DNA of 64,000 nt from Labrys miyagiensis. Its GTDB lineage: Bacteria > Pseudomonadota > Alphaproteobacteria > Rhizobiales > Labraceae. A model generated the notes under the pieces. That model was not told where the DNA came from. It ran no database searches and was given only the letters and a program-made list of their open reading frames with translations. Location of the stretch: assembly GCF_030160835.1 (NCBI RefSeq), contig NZ_BSPC01000015.1, positions 62,001 to 126,000 of the forward strand. The letters run 5' to 3'. This document shows positions 50,964 to 59,485 of the stretch, in pieces. The position numbers were made by a program, and so were the translations under genes. Every line of letters begins with the position of its first letter. The stretch's first letter is position 1.

Positions 50964-53165
50964 TCATGCCGCCCTTCCGAAGAGGCGACGGTTGACTTCG
51001 AACTTCTTTGACGAGCGTCCTTTTGTATTGCCTTCGCGACCTGGCGCGGGACGAATGACGCCAGATTCCACCAGTGCAGAACAGGCCGCGTCCATGGCGC
51101 CCGCGTCTCTCAGCGGACCCCCCTTAGAAAGACGAAGGTCGCGAGCATTGAAAGCCGATTGCCCTTCGTCGCGCAGTCTCCTGATCAGCACCATGGCAAG
51201 TCTGTCATGCAGCGGGATCGAGGCGTCTCCGAACACTCGTTCCGCCATCGGCAGGAAATAGCCGTCGACGATACCACTTGCCGCCAACACCGCATCTGCG
51301 CCGATCTTGCTCGGCTCTGTGTCGCTTGGCTGAATGCACCACCACAGATATTCCAACACGGCAGACAGCCTCAGGACATGACCACGCGCCTTGCCGAGCG
51401 CGCCTGCCATGACGCCTGTTGCCTGGTGAGCCCGGATTGCCACCGAGCGCGCGTATTTCTCCAGGAAGTCTTCTGCCTCGCTGGTGAGTTGGATATATCT
51501 AGGCTCCGGATTGCCGAACTGATCCGCGCTCATAGGCAGTTCCACAAGTCTAGCAAAGGCTGCGTTCGCCTTGTGATCGAATTGCTGCTCGCGTAGCAGC
51601 GAGAAGTCAGGCAACGCTTCCGGCCAAGCCCACAGCATGCGGGCAACCAAACCGTCATCCGGACCTGAGAGCATCTCCGCGAGCTTGTCTGGCTGGACAC
51701 CACCCAAAATACCAATGGACAGATGGGGGATGCGGATAGGGTCGGCATTCTTCACACGGTCGACGACATAGGGGCGGCCACCGTACATCTCGATAGCGAA
51801 AGCGCGATCGGCGCCGCCTCCACCGTATTTGTCAAAGGCTCCGAACCACCCCGAAAGCTCGTCCCGAACAAGCAACAGCCCGCGCGGCAGCAAAGCCGCG
51901 AGCTTCGCGATAGCCTCGATTGTAGCGTCCGCGACACGAATGCGCGGGCGCGGAGGCACGTCGGGAACCTCCGCTTCTGCTGGCATCTGGCGCGGATTCT
52001 CACCAGCCTTCACAGAGGCTTTGACTTCGGCCTCCCATGCTTCTCGTGTGGCCTTGGCGGTCTGGCGCTTCGTCTCATAGTCGCGGCGCTCGTCATCATA
52101 GCCGGCAGCCATCTGCTCCTCGGCATGATGTACCAGAGCGAAAGCGGCATCCATGGATGGCGACTTGCCGGATGATGGCGAGCCAACCAATCCGCACCAC
52201 AATAGAGGAGGCTCCGCCCAATTCGCCCCAGCCAGCGGCCACCGCACATTACCAATGGCGGCGGCTGCGCTGGCGAGCAGCGAAATGGCGACGTAGTCCA
52301 GGGGAGCCGAACAAGCTGCGGCCCGCTTCTCAACCCACTCGCCCCAGCCGTTCAGCAACTCCACCGGAAATGTAGGAGCGGGGCGCCGCCCTGTCCCGAG
52401 CAGGCTTAGATCCGGATTTTCCCAGCTTCCAAATTCCGGCTCCTGCTGTGCCGATAGCGCCATTAGCTCCGTTAGCTTCGATAGGTCGACATCAACCGGC
52501 AATTCATCTGCCAGATCCCAACCATCAGGCCAAGACCGGGGAACTTGGACAGTTCCGACACTGGCGACGTCAGTCTGGTGGAGGAGGGCTGCGACATCTC
52601 CTGCATATGCAATGCCGGCGGGGTCGTTGTCCGGCCAGATCGTCACTCTGCGCCCACGCAGTGGGCTCCAATCGGCTTTGGCCGCCGACTTGGAACCGGA
52701 GATCGAGGTCACAACCACGTGGCTACCAAAGATAGAGGCGGCCGCCTCAACGGCCTTCTCGCCCTCGACAACAAGCACGGGATCGTTCGGTCGCTTTGCC
52801 AACTGATCAAGGTGATAGAGTGGCCGCGGCGCAGACAGGCCCTTGGCACGCCATTCGCGCTTTTTGTTCGGCCCCTCGCAGAAAGCGAAGGGCATGAAGG
52901 TCTTGGCAGCGGGCGAGCCGTTTGCCGGGCGATCGGCACGAATGACGGAGCACATGCGGTGCCCGTCGGCGTCGAGATATTTCCAGCCGGTCGTAAGGCT
53001 ATAGCCGGCGGGAAGGCGAGCCTGGATAAATTCCCGAGTGAGCTGGGGCGCATCATCCGGAATTGGCGTGATGGGCTTCCAGACGTCCTCAGGAGGGGCT
53101 TGTTTGCCTGCCTTCTCTGCATCGGAAAGGGGCGCGAACGGGTCGCTGTGATAATTGGCTTCCAT
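50964..53165 (-). CDS. Toprim-DUF3987 primase/helicase-like replication protein
   Basis: A 733-residue protein from the ATG at 53165 (MEANYHSDPFAPLS). The open frame extends upstream into the preceding gene, but the tight junction favours this start. Residues about 125-200 are a Toprim domain (LVVEGEKAVEAA with Glu134, then IWPDNDPAG with the Asp pair). Residues about 265-680 are a DUF3987-type ATPase with P-loop GSPSSGKSP (Lys334). It likely primes and unwinds DNA when the element replicates. The preceding gene supplies the missing N-terminal primase domain. Confidence 0.85.
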   Translation of the reverse strand: MEANYHSDPFAPLSDAEKAGKQAPPEDVWKPITPIPDDAPQLTREFIQARLPAGYSLTTGWKYLDADGHRMCSVIRADRPANGSPAAKTFMPFAFCEGPNKKREWRAKGLSAPRPLYHLDQLAKRPNDPVLVVEGEKAVEAAASIFGSHVVVTSISGSKSAAKADWSPLRGRRVTIWPDNDPAGIAYAGDVAALLHQTDVASVGTVQVPRSWPDGWDLADELPVDVDLSKLTELMALSAQQEPEFGSWENPDLSLLGTGRRPAPTFPVELLNGWGEWVEKRAAACSAPLDYVAISLLASAAAAIGNVRWPLAGANWAEPPLLWCGLVGSPSSGKSPSMDAAFALVHHAEEQMAAGYDDERRDYETKRQTAKATREAWEAEVKASVKAGENPRQMPAEAEVPDVPPRPRIRVADATIEAIAKLAALLPRGLLLVRDELSGWFGAFDKYGGGGADRAFAIEMYGGRPYVVDRVKNADPIRIPHLSIGILGGVQPDKLAEMLSGPDDGLVARMLWAWPEALPDFSLLREQQFDHKANAAFARLVELPMSADQFGNPEPRYIQLTSEAEDFLEKYARSVAIRAHQATGVMAGALGKARGHVLRLSAVLEYLWWCIQPSDTEPSKIGADAVLAASGIVDGYFLPMAERVFGDASIPLHDRLAMVLIRRLRDEGQSAFNARDLRLSKGGPLRDAGAMDAACSALVESGVIRPAPGREGNTKGRSSKKFEVNRRLFGRAA

Positions 53166-53170
53166 TGGGA

Positions 53171-53488
53171 TCAATCCTGAATGCCGAGCATCTCGGCAAG
53201 GCGCTGAGCGGCCTCGACCTGAGACAGGCCAAAAATGAAGGCGCAGAGGGAAACGGGATCGCCGCCGCGGTCTCCGCTGGCGAAGTCGCCCCATTTCCCG
53301 CTCAAGAGGTTGACGGCAAAGCTGCCAGGCGCCCGATCGGAGCGGCGCGGATTGAGTGCGAAATACTCGCGCCCGTGCCGCTTGCCGCCCGGCAGCCAGC
53401 GAGCGCAAAGGCTCGGCAGGCAAGGCAGGGCGGCAGCGTTGATCGCATTGAAGTCAATGTGACGGTGAGGCTGAGGCAGGTTCAGCAT
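53171..53488 (-). CDS. Primase N-terminal (CHC2-like) domain protein
   Basis: A 105-residue protein resembling the zinc-binding front of phage/plasmid primases: WLPGGKRHGREYFALNPRRSDRAPGSFAVNLLSGKWGDFASGDRGGDPVSLCAF corresponds to the template-binding strand region and the GD-hydrophobic helix. The classical zinc cysteines are not all present. It ends five bases before the Toprim/DUF3987 gene, so primase parts are encoded as two adjacent proteins. Confidence 0.75.
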   Translation of the reverse strand: MLNLPQPHRHIDFNAINAAALPCLPSLCARWLPGGKRHGREYFALNPRRSDRAPGSFAVNLLSGKWGDFASGDRGGDPVSLCAFIFGLSQVEAAQRLAEMLGIQD

Positions 53489-53703
53489 TGCCTGCCTCCC
53501 TGATCACTGAGCAGCCATTCGCGCGCGGCCTTGAGGCCTTCGGACGCACCGACAAACGTGCCGACGAAATCGCCTTCGGGCGCGTAGGTGTGGGACTCGC
53601 CGTCGCGAATGACCACAAATCCTTTCAGCGAGCGCCCCGAGTAGACCATGATGTGTCGGCCGGGGGCTCCATCGCGATAGATTGCTGAGGGGCGCCTGAT
53701 CAT
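53482..53703 (-). CDS. Small protein of the replication operon
   Basis: A 73-residue basic protein with a strand-rich centre (RHIMVYSGRSLKGFVVIRDGESHTYAPEG) and a helical end. It overlaps the next gene by seven bases and the preceding gene by four (ATGA-type junction), showing tight coupling. The function is unknown. Confidence 0.7.
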   Translation of the reverse strand: MIRRPSAIYRDGAPGRHIMVYSGRSLKGFVVIRDGESHTYAPEGDFVGTFVGASEGLKAAREWLLSDQGGRQC

Positions 53704-53981
53704 GCGCGCACCTCCTGCAGGACCTCTATGGGGCTGCGCAGCACATAGCGGGCATGATGACCGGCATAGGCGCCGCCGTGGTTCTCCGTGACCGTTTCAA
53801 CAACGAGCCCGGCGCGACGAAGCAGGAAAACGTAGTGCGACCACCTTGGAGCAGGGTTTTCGATTGGCGTGCAGCCCTTCGAACCTGCTTTGATCAGGTT
53901 GGAGAGCGCCCAAGCGGCGCGGCCCTCGAACGTGTGGGCGGTTTCACCCACGCGGATTACCATTGCGCGGACATCAGACAT
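53700..53981 (-). CDS. Winged-helix domain protein of the replication operon
   Basis: About 93 residues from the ATG at 53981 (MSDVRAMVIRVGETAHTFEG), which has GGGAGG seven bases upstream. AWALSNLIKAGSKGCTPIENPAPRWSHYVFLLRRAGLVVETVTENHGGAYAGHHARYVLR is a winged helix-turn-helix frequently seen in alphaproteobacterial prophages. It overlaps the genes on both sides. A role as a replication or regulatory DNA-binding protein is inferred. Confidence 0.75.
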   Translation of the reverse strand: MSDVRAMVIRVGETAHTFEGRAAWALSNLIKAGSKGCTPIENPAPRWSHYVFLLRRAGLVVETVTENHGGAYAGHHARYVLRSPIEVLQEVRA

Positions 53982-54174
53982 GGGCATCGCCTCCCATGCT
54001 GAAGCCGGCCAGCCGCGCGAGAAGCGCAGCGGTAGCGGCTGGAAGTCGAAAGCGAGAAGCAATACGTCGAGCTGCCGGTGAGAGCGGCTCGGGGGGCTGC
54101 CAAACGAAAAGAGGCAGCGGAGATTTCCTATTTTTCTTGGTTTTTCGACGCAGATATGGCATTGAATTAGGCAT
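53974..54174 (-). CDS. Small basic protein of the replication operon
   Basis: A 66-residue Arg/Lys/Ala-rich protein (YLRRKTKKNRKSPLPLFVW, then helical SPAARRIASRFRLPAATAALLARLAGF). AAGGA precedes the ATG. It overlaps the winged-helix gene by eight bases and would be the first or second gene of the unit. Confidence 0.6.
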   Translation of the reverse strand: MPNSMPYLRRKTKKNRKSPLPLFVWQPPEPLSPAARRIASRFRLPAATAALLARLAGFSMGGDAHV

Positions 54175-54247
54175 GGTCGATGTCCTTGGAAGGGGTGTTG
54201 ACGAACGAAATCTTCGGCCGGCGGTGCAAACGCCGGTCGTTTTCGTT

Positions 54248-54451
54248 TCAGGGGGCTTTGGTGGGTCTGACGACGGGAAGGCTATCGAGAAACGCCTTTA
54301 GGTCCTCGTCACGGACCAGGGTCTTCCTGCCAAATTTGACGGCTTTCAGGCGACCATCAGCAATCGCTTTAAATAGGCTGACATAGCCAATACCGGCGGC
54401 TTTGGATTTGGCTAGTTCGGTTACGCAGCGGGCGTAAGGTTGTGTATTCAT
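54248..54451 (-). CDS. AlpA/excisionase-like regulator
   Basis: About 67 residues from the ATG at 54451. The sequence SKAAGIGYVSLFKAIADGRLKAVKFGRKTLVRDEDLKAFLDSLPVV is an excisionase-type helix-turn-helix with wing (GRKTLV). In P4-like elements such proteins (AlpA, Vis) activate the integrase and early genes and help excision. It lies between the replication operon and the integrase end, with a repeat-bearing AT-rich region just upstream. A longer frame to 54538 is open but lacks a ribosome binding site. Confidence 0.8.
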   Translation of the reverse strand: MNTQPYARCVTELAKSKAAGIGYVSLFKAIADGRLKAVKFGRKTLVRDEDLKAFLDSLPVVRPTKAP

Positions 54452-54617
54452 CGCGGCACCTAGTGTGTGGCGACGACAAACTCCGGACCTGCAATAGTTG
54501 GGACAAATTCGCTCGCAGGTCTCGGCGTTCGTCATCATGCACTAGAGTCTAGCGGCGATGAATCACGTCCTGAAGGTGGGATAACTAAAAATAAGTGATT
54601 GATTTTGCTTGCAAAAA

Positions 54618-54662
54618 TTAGATCTCTAATTTCCCATTTAGATCTCGTAGATATCGATCTCA
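54618..54662. promoter_or_regulatory. Direct repeats TTAGATCTC in the early control region
   Basis: TTAGATCTC occurs at 54618-54626 and 54638-54646, exactly 20 bases apart (two helical turns), and a third GATCTC lies at 54656-54661. They sit in an AT-rich gap just upstream of the AlpA-like gene. A regulator-binding array or a short origin iteron set are both possible. Confidence 0.45.
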
Positions 54663-54665
54663 GAA

Positions 54666-55520
54666 CTACTCGGCTTTTGGTCGCACCGGTTGCGTGATTC
54701 CCTCGCGCTTCGCAGGCTTGTAGTTCCCCGAAAGAAATTTGCGGAGTGTAGGCTCCCTGAATTCCTTGTTGTTAATCCGACTTTGGGCCATGAATCGCGC
54801 TATGAGTGTTTTGCTCAGCTTTGGATTTTTCAGCCAGTGCTTTTGAGCCTCGTCCACCATCGACAATAATTTTTGGGCATTGATAGTAATCTCCTTGGGG
54901 CCGCGCTTCTTCAGTGAAGATTGTTGTGTTGTTGTCTCTTTTGATGAGGTTGGAGAATGACCGATGGCCTTCCAAATCCTCAAAACATCGTCGCGCTGGA
55001 GTCTGACCTGGGTGTACCGGGGCTGATTATCGAATTGCCGTCCAATCGCATCGACGGGCCATCCTTCGCGATCAAAATAAAACAAGGGATCGTCGCCCTC
55101 GGTCCATTCCGATGAATCATCCAATTTTCGGATTGCCCGGGATTCATTCTCGCCGGCCGGAATGCCGACAGCGGTAAGCTCGTTATTATCGAGGTGGCGC
55201 CACAATTCGCGTTGTGCTGCAGCACCCTGCATAAGAGCGTCGCGGCGAGATGACTTCGCAGGCCCCTCCAGGACGTCAAACAGGGATACGCGGGCATTGG
55301 ACGTCGGGAAGAAAAAGTCGTGATTCCCATCGTTGCCCTCACGAAGATATTTAGGCCATGCCGCGCGTACTGCTTCTGGCTTTCTCCAGATTATCCACGC
55401 CGCAACCATCGGCAGAGACCATTTTGACACGGCGAGTGGATCCATTGTCCCTTCGTCGGGGGTGTGGATAGAAACGCTAGTGCCCTTCGTCTCTTTTAGG
55501 GTCATCGCTTGCTGCGACAT
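54666..55520 (-). CDS. Protein of unknown function co-transcribed with the integrase
   Basis: A 284-residue soluble protein. The N-terminal half (SKWSLPMVAAWIIWRKPEAVRAAWPKYLREG) contains a Trp-rich helical stretch, and the C-terminal third is basic (KKRGPKEITINAQKLLSMVDEAQKHWLKNPKLSKTLIARFM). The latter looks like a DNA-binding end. It starts four bases after the integrase stop, so it is translated from the same message. The family is not recognised. Confidence 0.75.
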   Translation of the reverse strand: MSQQAMTLKETKGTSVSIHTPDEGTMDPLAVSKWSLPMVAAWIIWRKPEAVRAAWPKYLREGNDGNHDFFFPTSNARVSLFDVLEGPAKSSRRDALMQGAAAQRELWRHLDNNELTAVGIPAGENESRAIRKLDDSSEWTEGDDPLFYFDREGWPVDAIGRQFDNQPRYTQVRLQRDDVLRIWKAIGHSPTSSKETTTQQSSLKKRGPKEITINAQKLLSMVDEAQKHWLKNPKLSKTLIARFMAQSRINNKEFREPTLRKFLSGNYKPAKREGITQPVRPKAE

Positions 55521-55524
55521 GACT

Positions 55525-56727
55525 TCACCCTCGCTTTAACGGAATGACATTGTCAGCCGGCGGCGTTGTGCAAAAGGCCGCCCAACTTTCCATCAACGCC
55601 CTGCGTTTATCGAACAAATCGCCACGCCGATAGGCGCGCTCAGTCTCGTCACCGACAAGATGCGCCAGAGCTGCCTCGCTGACCTCATTCGCGAAGGGCG
55701 TAACCTCCGCGGCCCAGTCCTTGAACGCGGATCGGAAACCATGGACAGTCACGTCGCTGTCCATCCTCTCAAGCAATTTCAGCATCGCCATGTTTGAGAG
55801 CGGGCGCCCCTTTTTGGCGCCGGGGATCAGCCACTCGCCACCGGCTATTTTCAACTTCTCTATGATTTCCACGGCACGAGGCGCCAACGGCACACGATGC
55901 TCACGCTTCATCTTCATGCGTTCTGCTGGAATGGTCCAAACCTTTCGCTCCAGATCGAATTCCCCAGGCTTCGCAAGTAGCGTTTCGCTCGTCCTGGTAG
56001 CCGTGAGGATTAATAGCTCGAGCGCCAGAGCTGCCGTCGCCTCACGAGACCGCAGATCTTTCATGAAAGCCGGAATTTCCTCATAGGGCAGGGCGGCATG
56101 GTGGCCGCGGGAAAGCTTTGCGCGTCTGGGTAATATGTGATCGAGATGACCAGACCAGCGAGCCGGGTTCTCCCAGGGGGATTTGATAAACCCGGCCGCC
56201 TTAGCCGAGTTGAGAACACGCTCGATCCGTCCCCTGATCCTCGAAGCGGTTTCCGCTTTGGTCTGCCAGATGGGCTTCAGGATTTCCAGCACCTGCTCCG
56301 TTCGGATTTGCGTCACGTCCATAGCGCGGATCGACTTGCAGTAGGTGTCGCCGATCGTCATCTCCCACTGCGCCTTGTGCTTCGCATTTTTCCAGCTCGG
56401 TGCCATGGAGAGGATCAGGTCATCTGCGGCCTCGGCAAATGTCTGAGACCTTGCCTCCTTCGCCCTTCTTTTCTCGATCGGGTTTTCACCATCAGCCAAA
56501 TTGCGCCTGGCATCTCCGGCGAGCTCGCGGGCGCGTGCCAACGTAACCGAGTTCACGCCACCCAATCCCATTTCCTTTAGCTTGCCGTTCCAGCGAAAAA
56601 TAAATGTCCAGCGCTTGGCTCCGCTTCGATCGACGACGAGGAACAAGTTGCCGCCGTCGGCGTGCCGACCCGGTTTTGTGATTGAGGTCACCGTCCTCGC
56701 GCTGAGCCGATCGATTTCGCGTGCCAT
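55525..56727 (-). CDS. Tyrosine site-specific integrase, P4/DUF4102 type
   Basis: A 400-residue integrase from the ATG at 56727 (MAREIDRLSARTVTSITKPG); a longer start at 56748 is possible. The N-terminal DUF4102 arm-binding domain (LGGVNSVTLARARELAGDARRNLADGENP) is followed by a core-binding domain and the catalytic domain with Arg in LTATRTSE, His-x-x-Arg in VHGFRSAF, His in LAHLVGD and the nucleophile Tyr in ERAYRRGDLFDKRR. P4-type integrases use tRNA 3' ends, matching the tRNA-Ser repeats at 26617 and 56879. It lies 145 bases from the right core repeat. Confidence 0.96.
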   Translation of the reverse strand: MAREIDRLSARTVTSITKPGRHADGGNLFLVVDRSGAKRWTFIFRWNGKLKEMGLGGVNSVTLARARELAGDARRNLADGENPIEKRRAKEARSQTFAEAADDLILSMAPSWKNAKHKAQWEMTIGDTYCKSIRAMDVTQIRTEQVLEILKPIWQTKAETASRIRGRIERVLNSAKAAGFIKSPWENPARWSGHLDHILPRRAKLSRGHHAALPYEEIPAFMKDLRSREATAALALELLILTATRTSETLLAKPGEFDLERKVWTIPAERMKMKREHRVPLAPRAVEIIEKLKIAGGEWLIPGAKKGRPLSNMAMLKLLERMDSDVTVHGFRSAFKDWAAEVTPFANEVSEAALAHLVGDETERAYRRGDLFDKRRALMESWAAFCTTPPADNVIPLKRG

Positions 56728-56872
56728 AGCCACCCCGTGCCCCAACAATTACCCTAACGCAAAACGCGAATTGTAGCGAATGCTGATGAAGGATAATGAC
56801 ACGTCAGGCTGATTTGGTGAAGCCGCTCCGAGGGTTATCCGAAGGCTAATGAATGCCAGCGAATGCTAGTTT

Positions 56873-56894
56873 GGCGGACTGCGTCTCCGCCATT
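56873..56894 (+). repeat. attR: right attachment core
   Basis: CTGCGTCTCCGCCATT at 56879-56894 equals the tRNA-Ser core at 26617-26632. Upstream bases extend a 20-base identity, GGCGGACTGCGTCTCCGCCA, with the third copy at 59004-59023. AGCGAATGCT at 56775-56784 and 56858-56867 are candidate integrase arm sites. Confidence 0.85.
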
Positions 56895-56994
56895 TCCCTA
56901 TCCATACTGGCGCACCCACGCGATTTTGCGTGTCTTGGCTGGATTTGAGCCATTTTTGGGGCCCCGATGACATTCGTCAGCGCTGTGCTTGACC

Positions 56995-57294
56995 ATGCTA
57001 GGCATGCTGACGCCGGCCTCGGCGGGGAAGGGAGTGCGCAAGCAATGGCACGGAACCAATTTAAAGACACTCAAAAAAGCGCGAGGTGTCGCGCATGTTG
57101 ACGACCGGCGTGCGTTGAACGGGATCTTCCGGATTCTACGCTTGGGAGCACATTTGTCGGATTTGCCCGAATGCTATGTCCCGGTGACCACGATCTACAA
57201 TCGCTTCCAGCGTTGGCGCAAGGCCGCCTATAACCACGATGCGGACTGGCCTTTGCTTTCCAATGAGTTGAAGGCCTTCGGTGCCCGGTTCTGA
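56995..57294 (+). pseudogene. IS5-family transposase N-terminal remnant
   Basis: Residues around VDDRRALNGIFRILRLGAHLSDLPECYVPVTTIYNRFQRWRKA match the DUF4096 N-terminal domain of IS5-type DDE transposases. The upstream and downstream parts are unrelated, the catalytic domain is missing, and the frame stops at 57294. It is a broken IS within the short segment between the second and third att copies. Confidence 0.85.
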
Positions 57295-57380
57295 AGACAT
57301 CGCGGTGCCTATCATGGCGGTCGCCCTACCTCCGTCCGATCCATTTATATAGACGCTTTGCATTTGGTTATGATAGCGAC

Positions 57381-58292
57381 ATGAAATGCGGTCGAATAGG
57401 GGTAAGTACGGCTATGGGAATATCCCGTGGAGGTGCCCGTTTTCTATTAGAAGAGGCAAGACATCTACCTTTTTCAGGTACTGTCTTGCAGCTGGGTCGG
57501 CAGCATTTGTTCATTACACAAGCCGAACTCGATCTGCTAGCCGCGCTTCATGCAGCGAAACTCAAGCGGGATATTTCGCCTGAGAATATCTTCAAACCTC
57601 TGCTCGATCCATCGTATCTCGACGATGGTAGTTTCTTCTCAGAGCTTGGGTTTTCGACTGTCGAAAGCATGGATTATTCCGACTTCGAACAGGCGACGTA
57701 TGTTCATGATCTGAATAAGCCGATTCCTGAAGCGCTCTCCGGCCGCTTCGACATGATATATGATGGTGGAACAATAGAACACGTTTTTGATATTCGGTCT
57801 TCTCTTCGAAATATATTCGAAATGCTGAAGATAGGCGGCAGGATTATACATTCATCTCCATCATCTAATCATGTAGATCACGGATTTTATATGTTTTCGC
57901 CAACATTGTTTTATGATTACTACATGGCGAACAATTTCATTATTCATGAATGCCAAATATTTCTTTACTCCGTAGACCATAACAATAAACCATGGCTCAT
58001 TTTTGATTATGAGCCTGGAAGCTTGGAAGGGCTCGCCTTCGGAGGGTTCAATACCGGGCACCTTGTCGGCATATATATTTCTGCCGAAAAGACTGCCGAA
58101 TCCACATGCGATGTCATCCCTCAACAGGGCATGTACGTCAAAAAATGGGGAGATGGCCAGCATGGCGGCGGAATAAGGCTACGCCGTCCGCGAAAGCCAC
58201 AAGTAGTAAACGAGACCAGGAACAAGCTTGTTCCCAAGATCTTTCGACGAAAAAAGCGTCTGAAGATACCAAATAAAGTCGCAGAATACTGA
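57381..58292 (+). CDS. SAM-dependent methyltransferase-like protein
   Basis: A 303-residue protein with a Rossmann methyltransferase layout: the weak motif I GTVLQLGRQ (about residues 34-42), the motif II-type acidic segment VESMDYSDFEQATYVHDLN, then FDMIYDGGTIEHVFDIRSSLRNIFEMLKIGGRIIHSS (about 122-158), typical of class I enzymes. The basic C-terminal tail (RRPRKPQVVNETRNKLVPKIFRRKKRLKI) is unusual. GC is much lower than in the core, consistent with recent transfer. Surface-sugar or small-molecule methylation is conceivable. The substrate is unknown. Confidence 0.75.
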   Translation: MKCGRIGVSTAMGISRGGARFLLEEARHLPFSGTVLQLGRQHLFITQAELDLLAALHAAKLKRDISPENIFKPLLDPSYLDDGSFFSELGFSTVESMDYSDFEQATYVHDLNKPIPEALSGRFDMIYDGGTIEHVFDIRSSLRNIFEMLKIGGRIIHSSPSSNHVDHGFYMFSPTLFYDYYMANNFIIHECQIFLYSVDHNNKPWLIFDYEPGSLEGLAFGGFNTGHLVGIYISAEKTAESTCDVIPQQGMYVKKWGDGQHGGGIRLRRPRKPQVVNETRNKLVPKIFRRKKRLKIPNKVAEY

Positions 58293-59003
58293 ATTCGTGA
58301 TATTTAAAACCTCAACGCTGCTCCTCGGACGGCTTTTTTATGCACGGAGCGCCCCCATACTTCTCCGCACCCTGTTTCTCGCCGGGCTGATGGCGCTTGT
58401 GGCTACCTAGCCGTGAGGGCACCCAGAAGCGCTGAAATAGCGAAAGCCAGGGCGATAACCGCAGAGGTGCCATGGCCTGATAGGAAAAGAAAAGAAGTGA
58501 TCCCCAGAAGGGCGAGAACCAAGATGTCCGCCGCCGTATTAACACCACGCATTGCCAGTCCCGCCAGCTCCGGCTTGTTGACAACCTATCCCGAAGTGGA
58601 TTCCTCAAAAGTAGTAGGCCATTCGGATTGCAACAAGACTGGGCGCCGTGATGTCGGCGTGATTTACGTGATTTATTAGACGGTCGTTCGTCCCATCTCC
58701 CTCGAGCACTCCGGCGCATCACAACTCTGGACCCAGGGCGCTGAGGCTGTCTTAGCTTGAAAGGAGTGCCCTGCCGGCATGGATGGCAAGGCACCTATTG
58801 GACGCGACCCGACACCATGAGAAAAGCCTGCCGTGATTGGCAGGCTTTTCTTGATTCTAGGCGCCCAGATCGCCGTGTGGAGTCGCAGATTTTGTAGTCC
58901 ATTTCATCCCTAAAACCGCAAAACGCAGTAGGGAAGAGAGTAGGGAGGAATGTTATGTGTCACGAAATAAATACAAGATATCAAGTGGTTACATAAAAAT
59001 TTA
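58293..59003. other. Gene-free stretch before the third att copy
   Basis: About 710 bases without a credible coding frame. It contains a perfect bidirectional terminator at 58821-58850 and becomes AT-rich (about 58900-59000) just before the att repeat, as element ends often do. Confidence 0.55.
58821..58853. terminator. Bidirectional rho-independent terminator
   Basis: GAAAAGCCTGCC (58821-58832) pairs perfectly with GGCAGGCTTTTC (58839-58850), giving T-rich tails on both strands. It lies in the gene-free end of the second att segment. Confidence 0.75.
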
Positions 59004-59023
59004 GGCGGACTGCGTCTCCGCCA
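59004..59023 (+). repeat. Third att copy
   Basis: GGCGGACTGCGTCTCCGCCA is identical to 56873-56892. The core CTGCGTCTCCGCCA matches the tRNA-Ser 3' end. Downstream sequence has core-chromosome character, so this is probably the outer boundary of a stacked pair of insertions. Confidence 0.8.
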
Positions 59024-59043
59024 GGCAAGACACCAGGACCCCG

Positions 59044-59250
59044 TCAGGCGTTCGTCAGCACGAATTCGATGACGGCGGAGCGCAGGCCGCGCTTGGGTCG
59101 GGCCTCTTCAAGCTCGCAAAGCAGGCATTCCACGCTGCGGCGCTGCTTCCTGGCGATCTGTCCCAGAGCCGCCCAGAAGCCGGCCTCCAGCGTGAGGTCG
59201 GTCTCGCGCCCATTGAGCCAAACTCGATGATTTTGGAGCCTGCTCGGCAT
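59044..59250 (-). CDS. Ribbon-helix-helix domain protein (RHH_4 type)
   Basis: A 68-residue protein from the ATG at 59250: MPSRLQNHRVWLNGRETDLTLEAGFWAALGQIARKQRRSVECLLCELEEARPKRGLRSAVIEFVL. The strand NHRVWLNGRETDLTLE then two helices match the RHH_4 family widespread in alphaproteobacteria. It probably binds DNA as a dimer. A longer open frame to 59412 has no homology. It is the first gene after the third att copy, in core sequence. Confidence 0.85.
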   Translation of the reverse strand: MPSRLQNHRVWLNGRETDLTLEAGFWAALGQIARKQRRSVECLLCELEEARPKRGLRSAVIEFVLTNA

Positions 59251-59485
59251 ATCCAATGTCTCCACGATTTGTTCCGGCACGCGGGAGATAAGGGGCCCCT
59301 TTGGCGCATGTCGGCAACGAACAGATGACAGGGGCCTGCTGTTGGCCGGAAAATACCAGGCAAGGAAGATGCCAATTTCGGAAGAACGGAAGCCTTGACC
59401 TGAACCGGGCACGGGGTCTGGGCGTTATGCTGGCAGGCTCCGGAGCTGATGCATGGGCATCGAGCCATAGCAAAGGTCGTTCACC

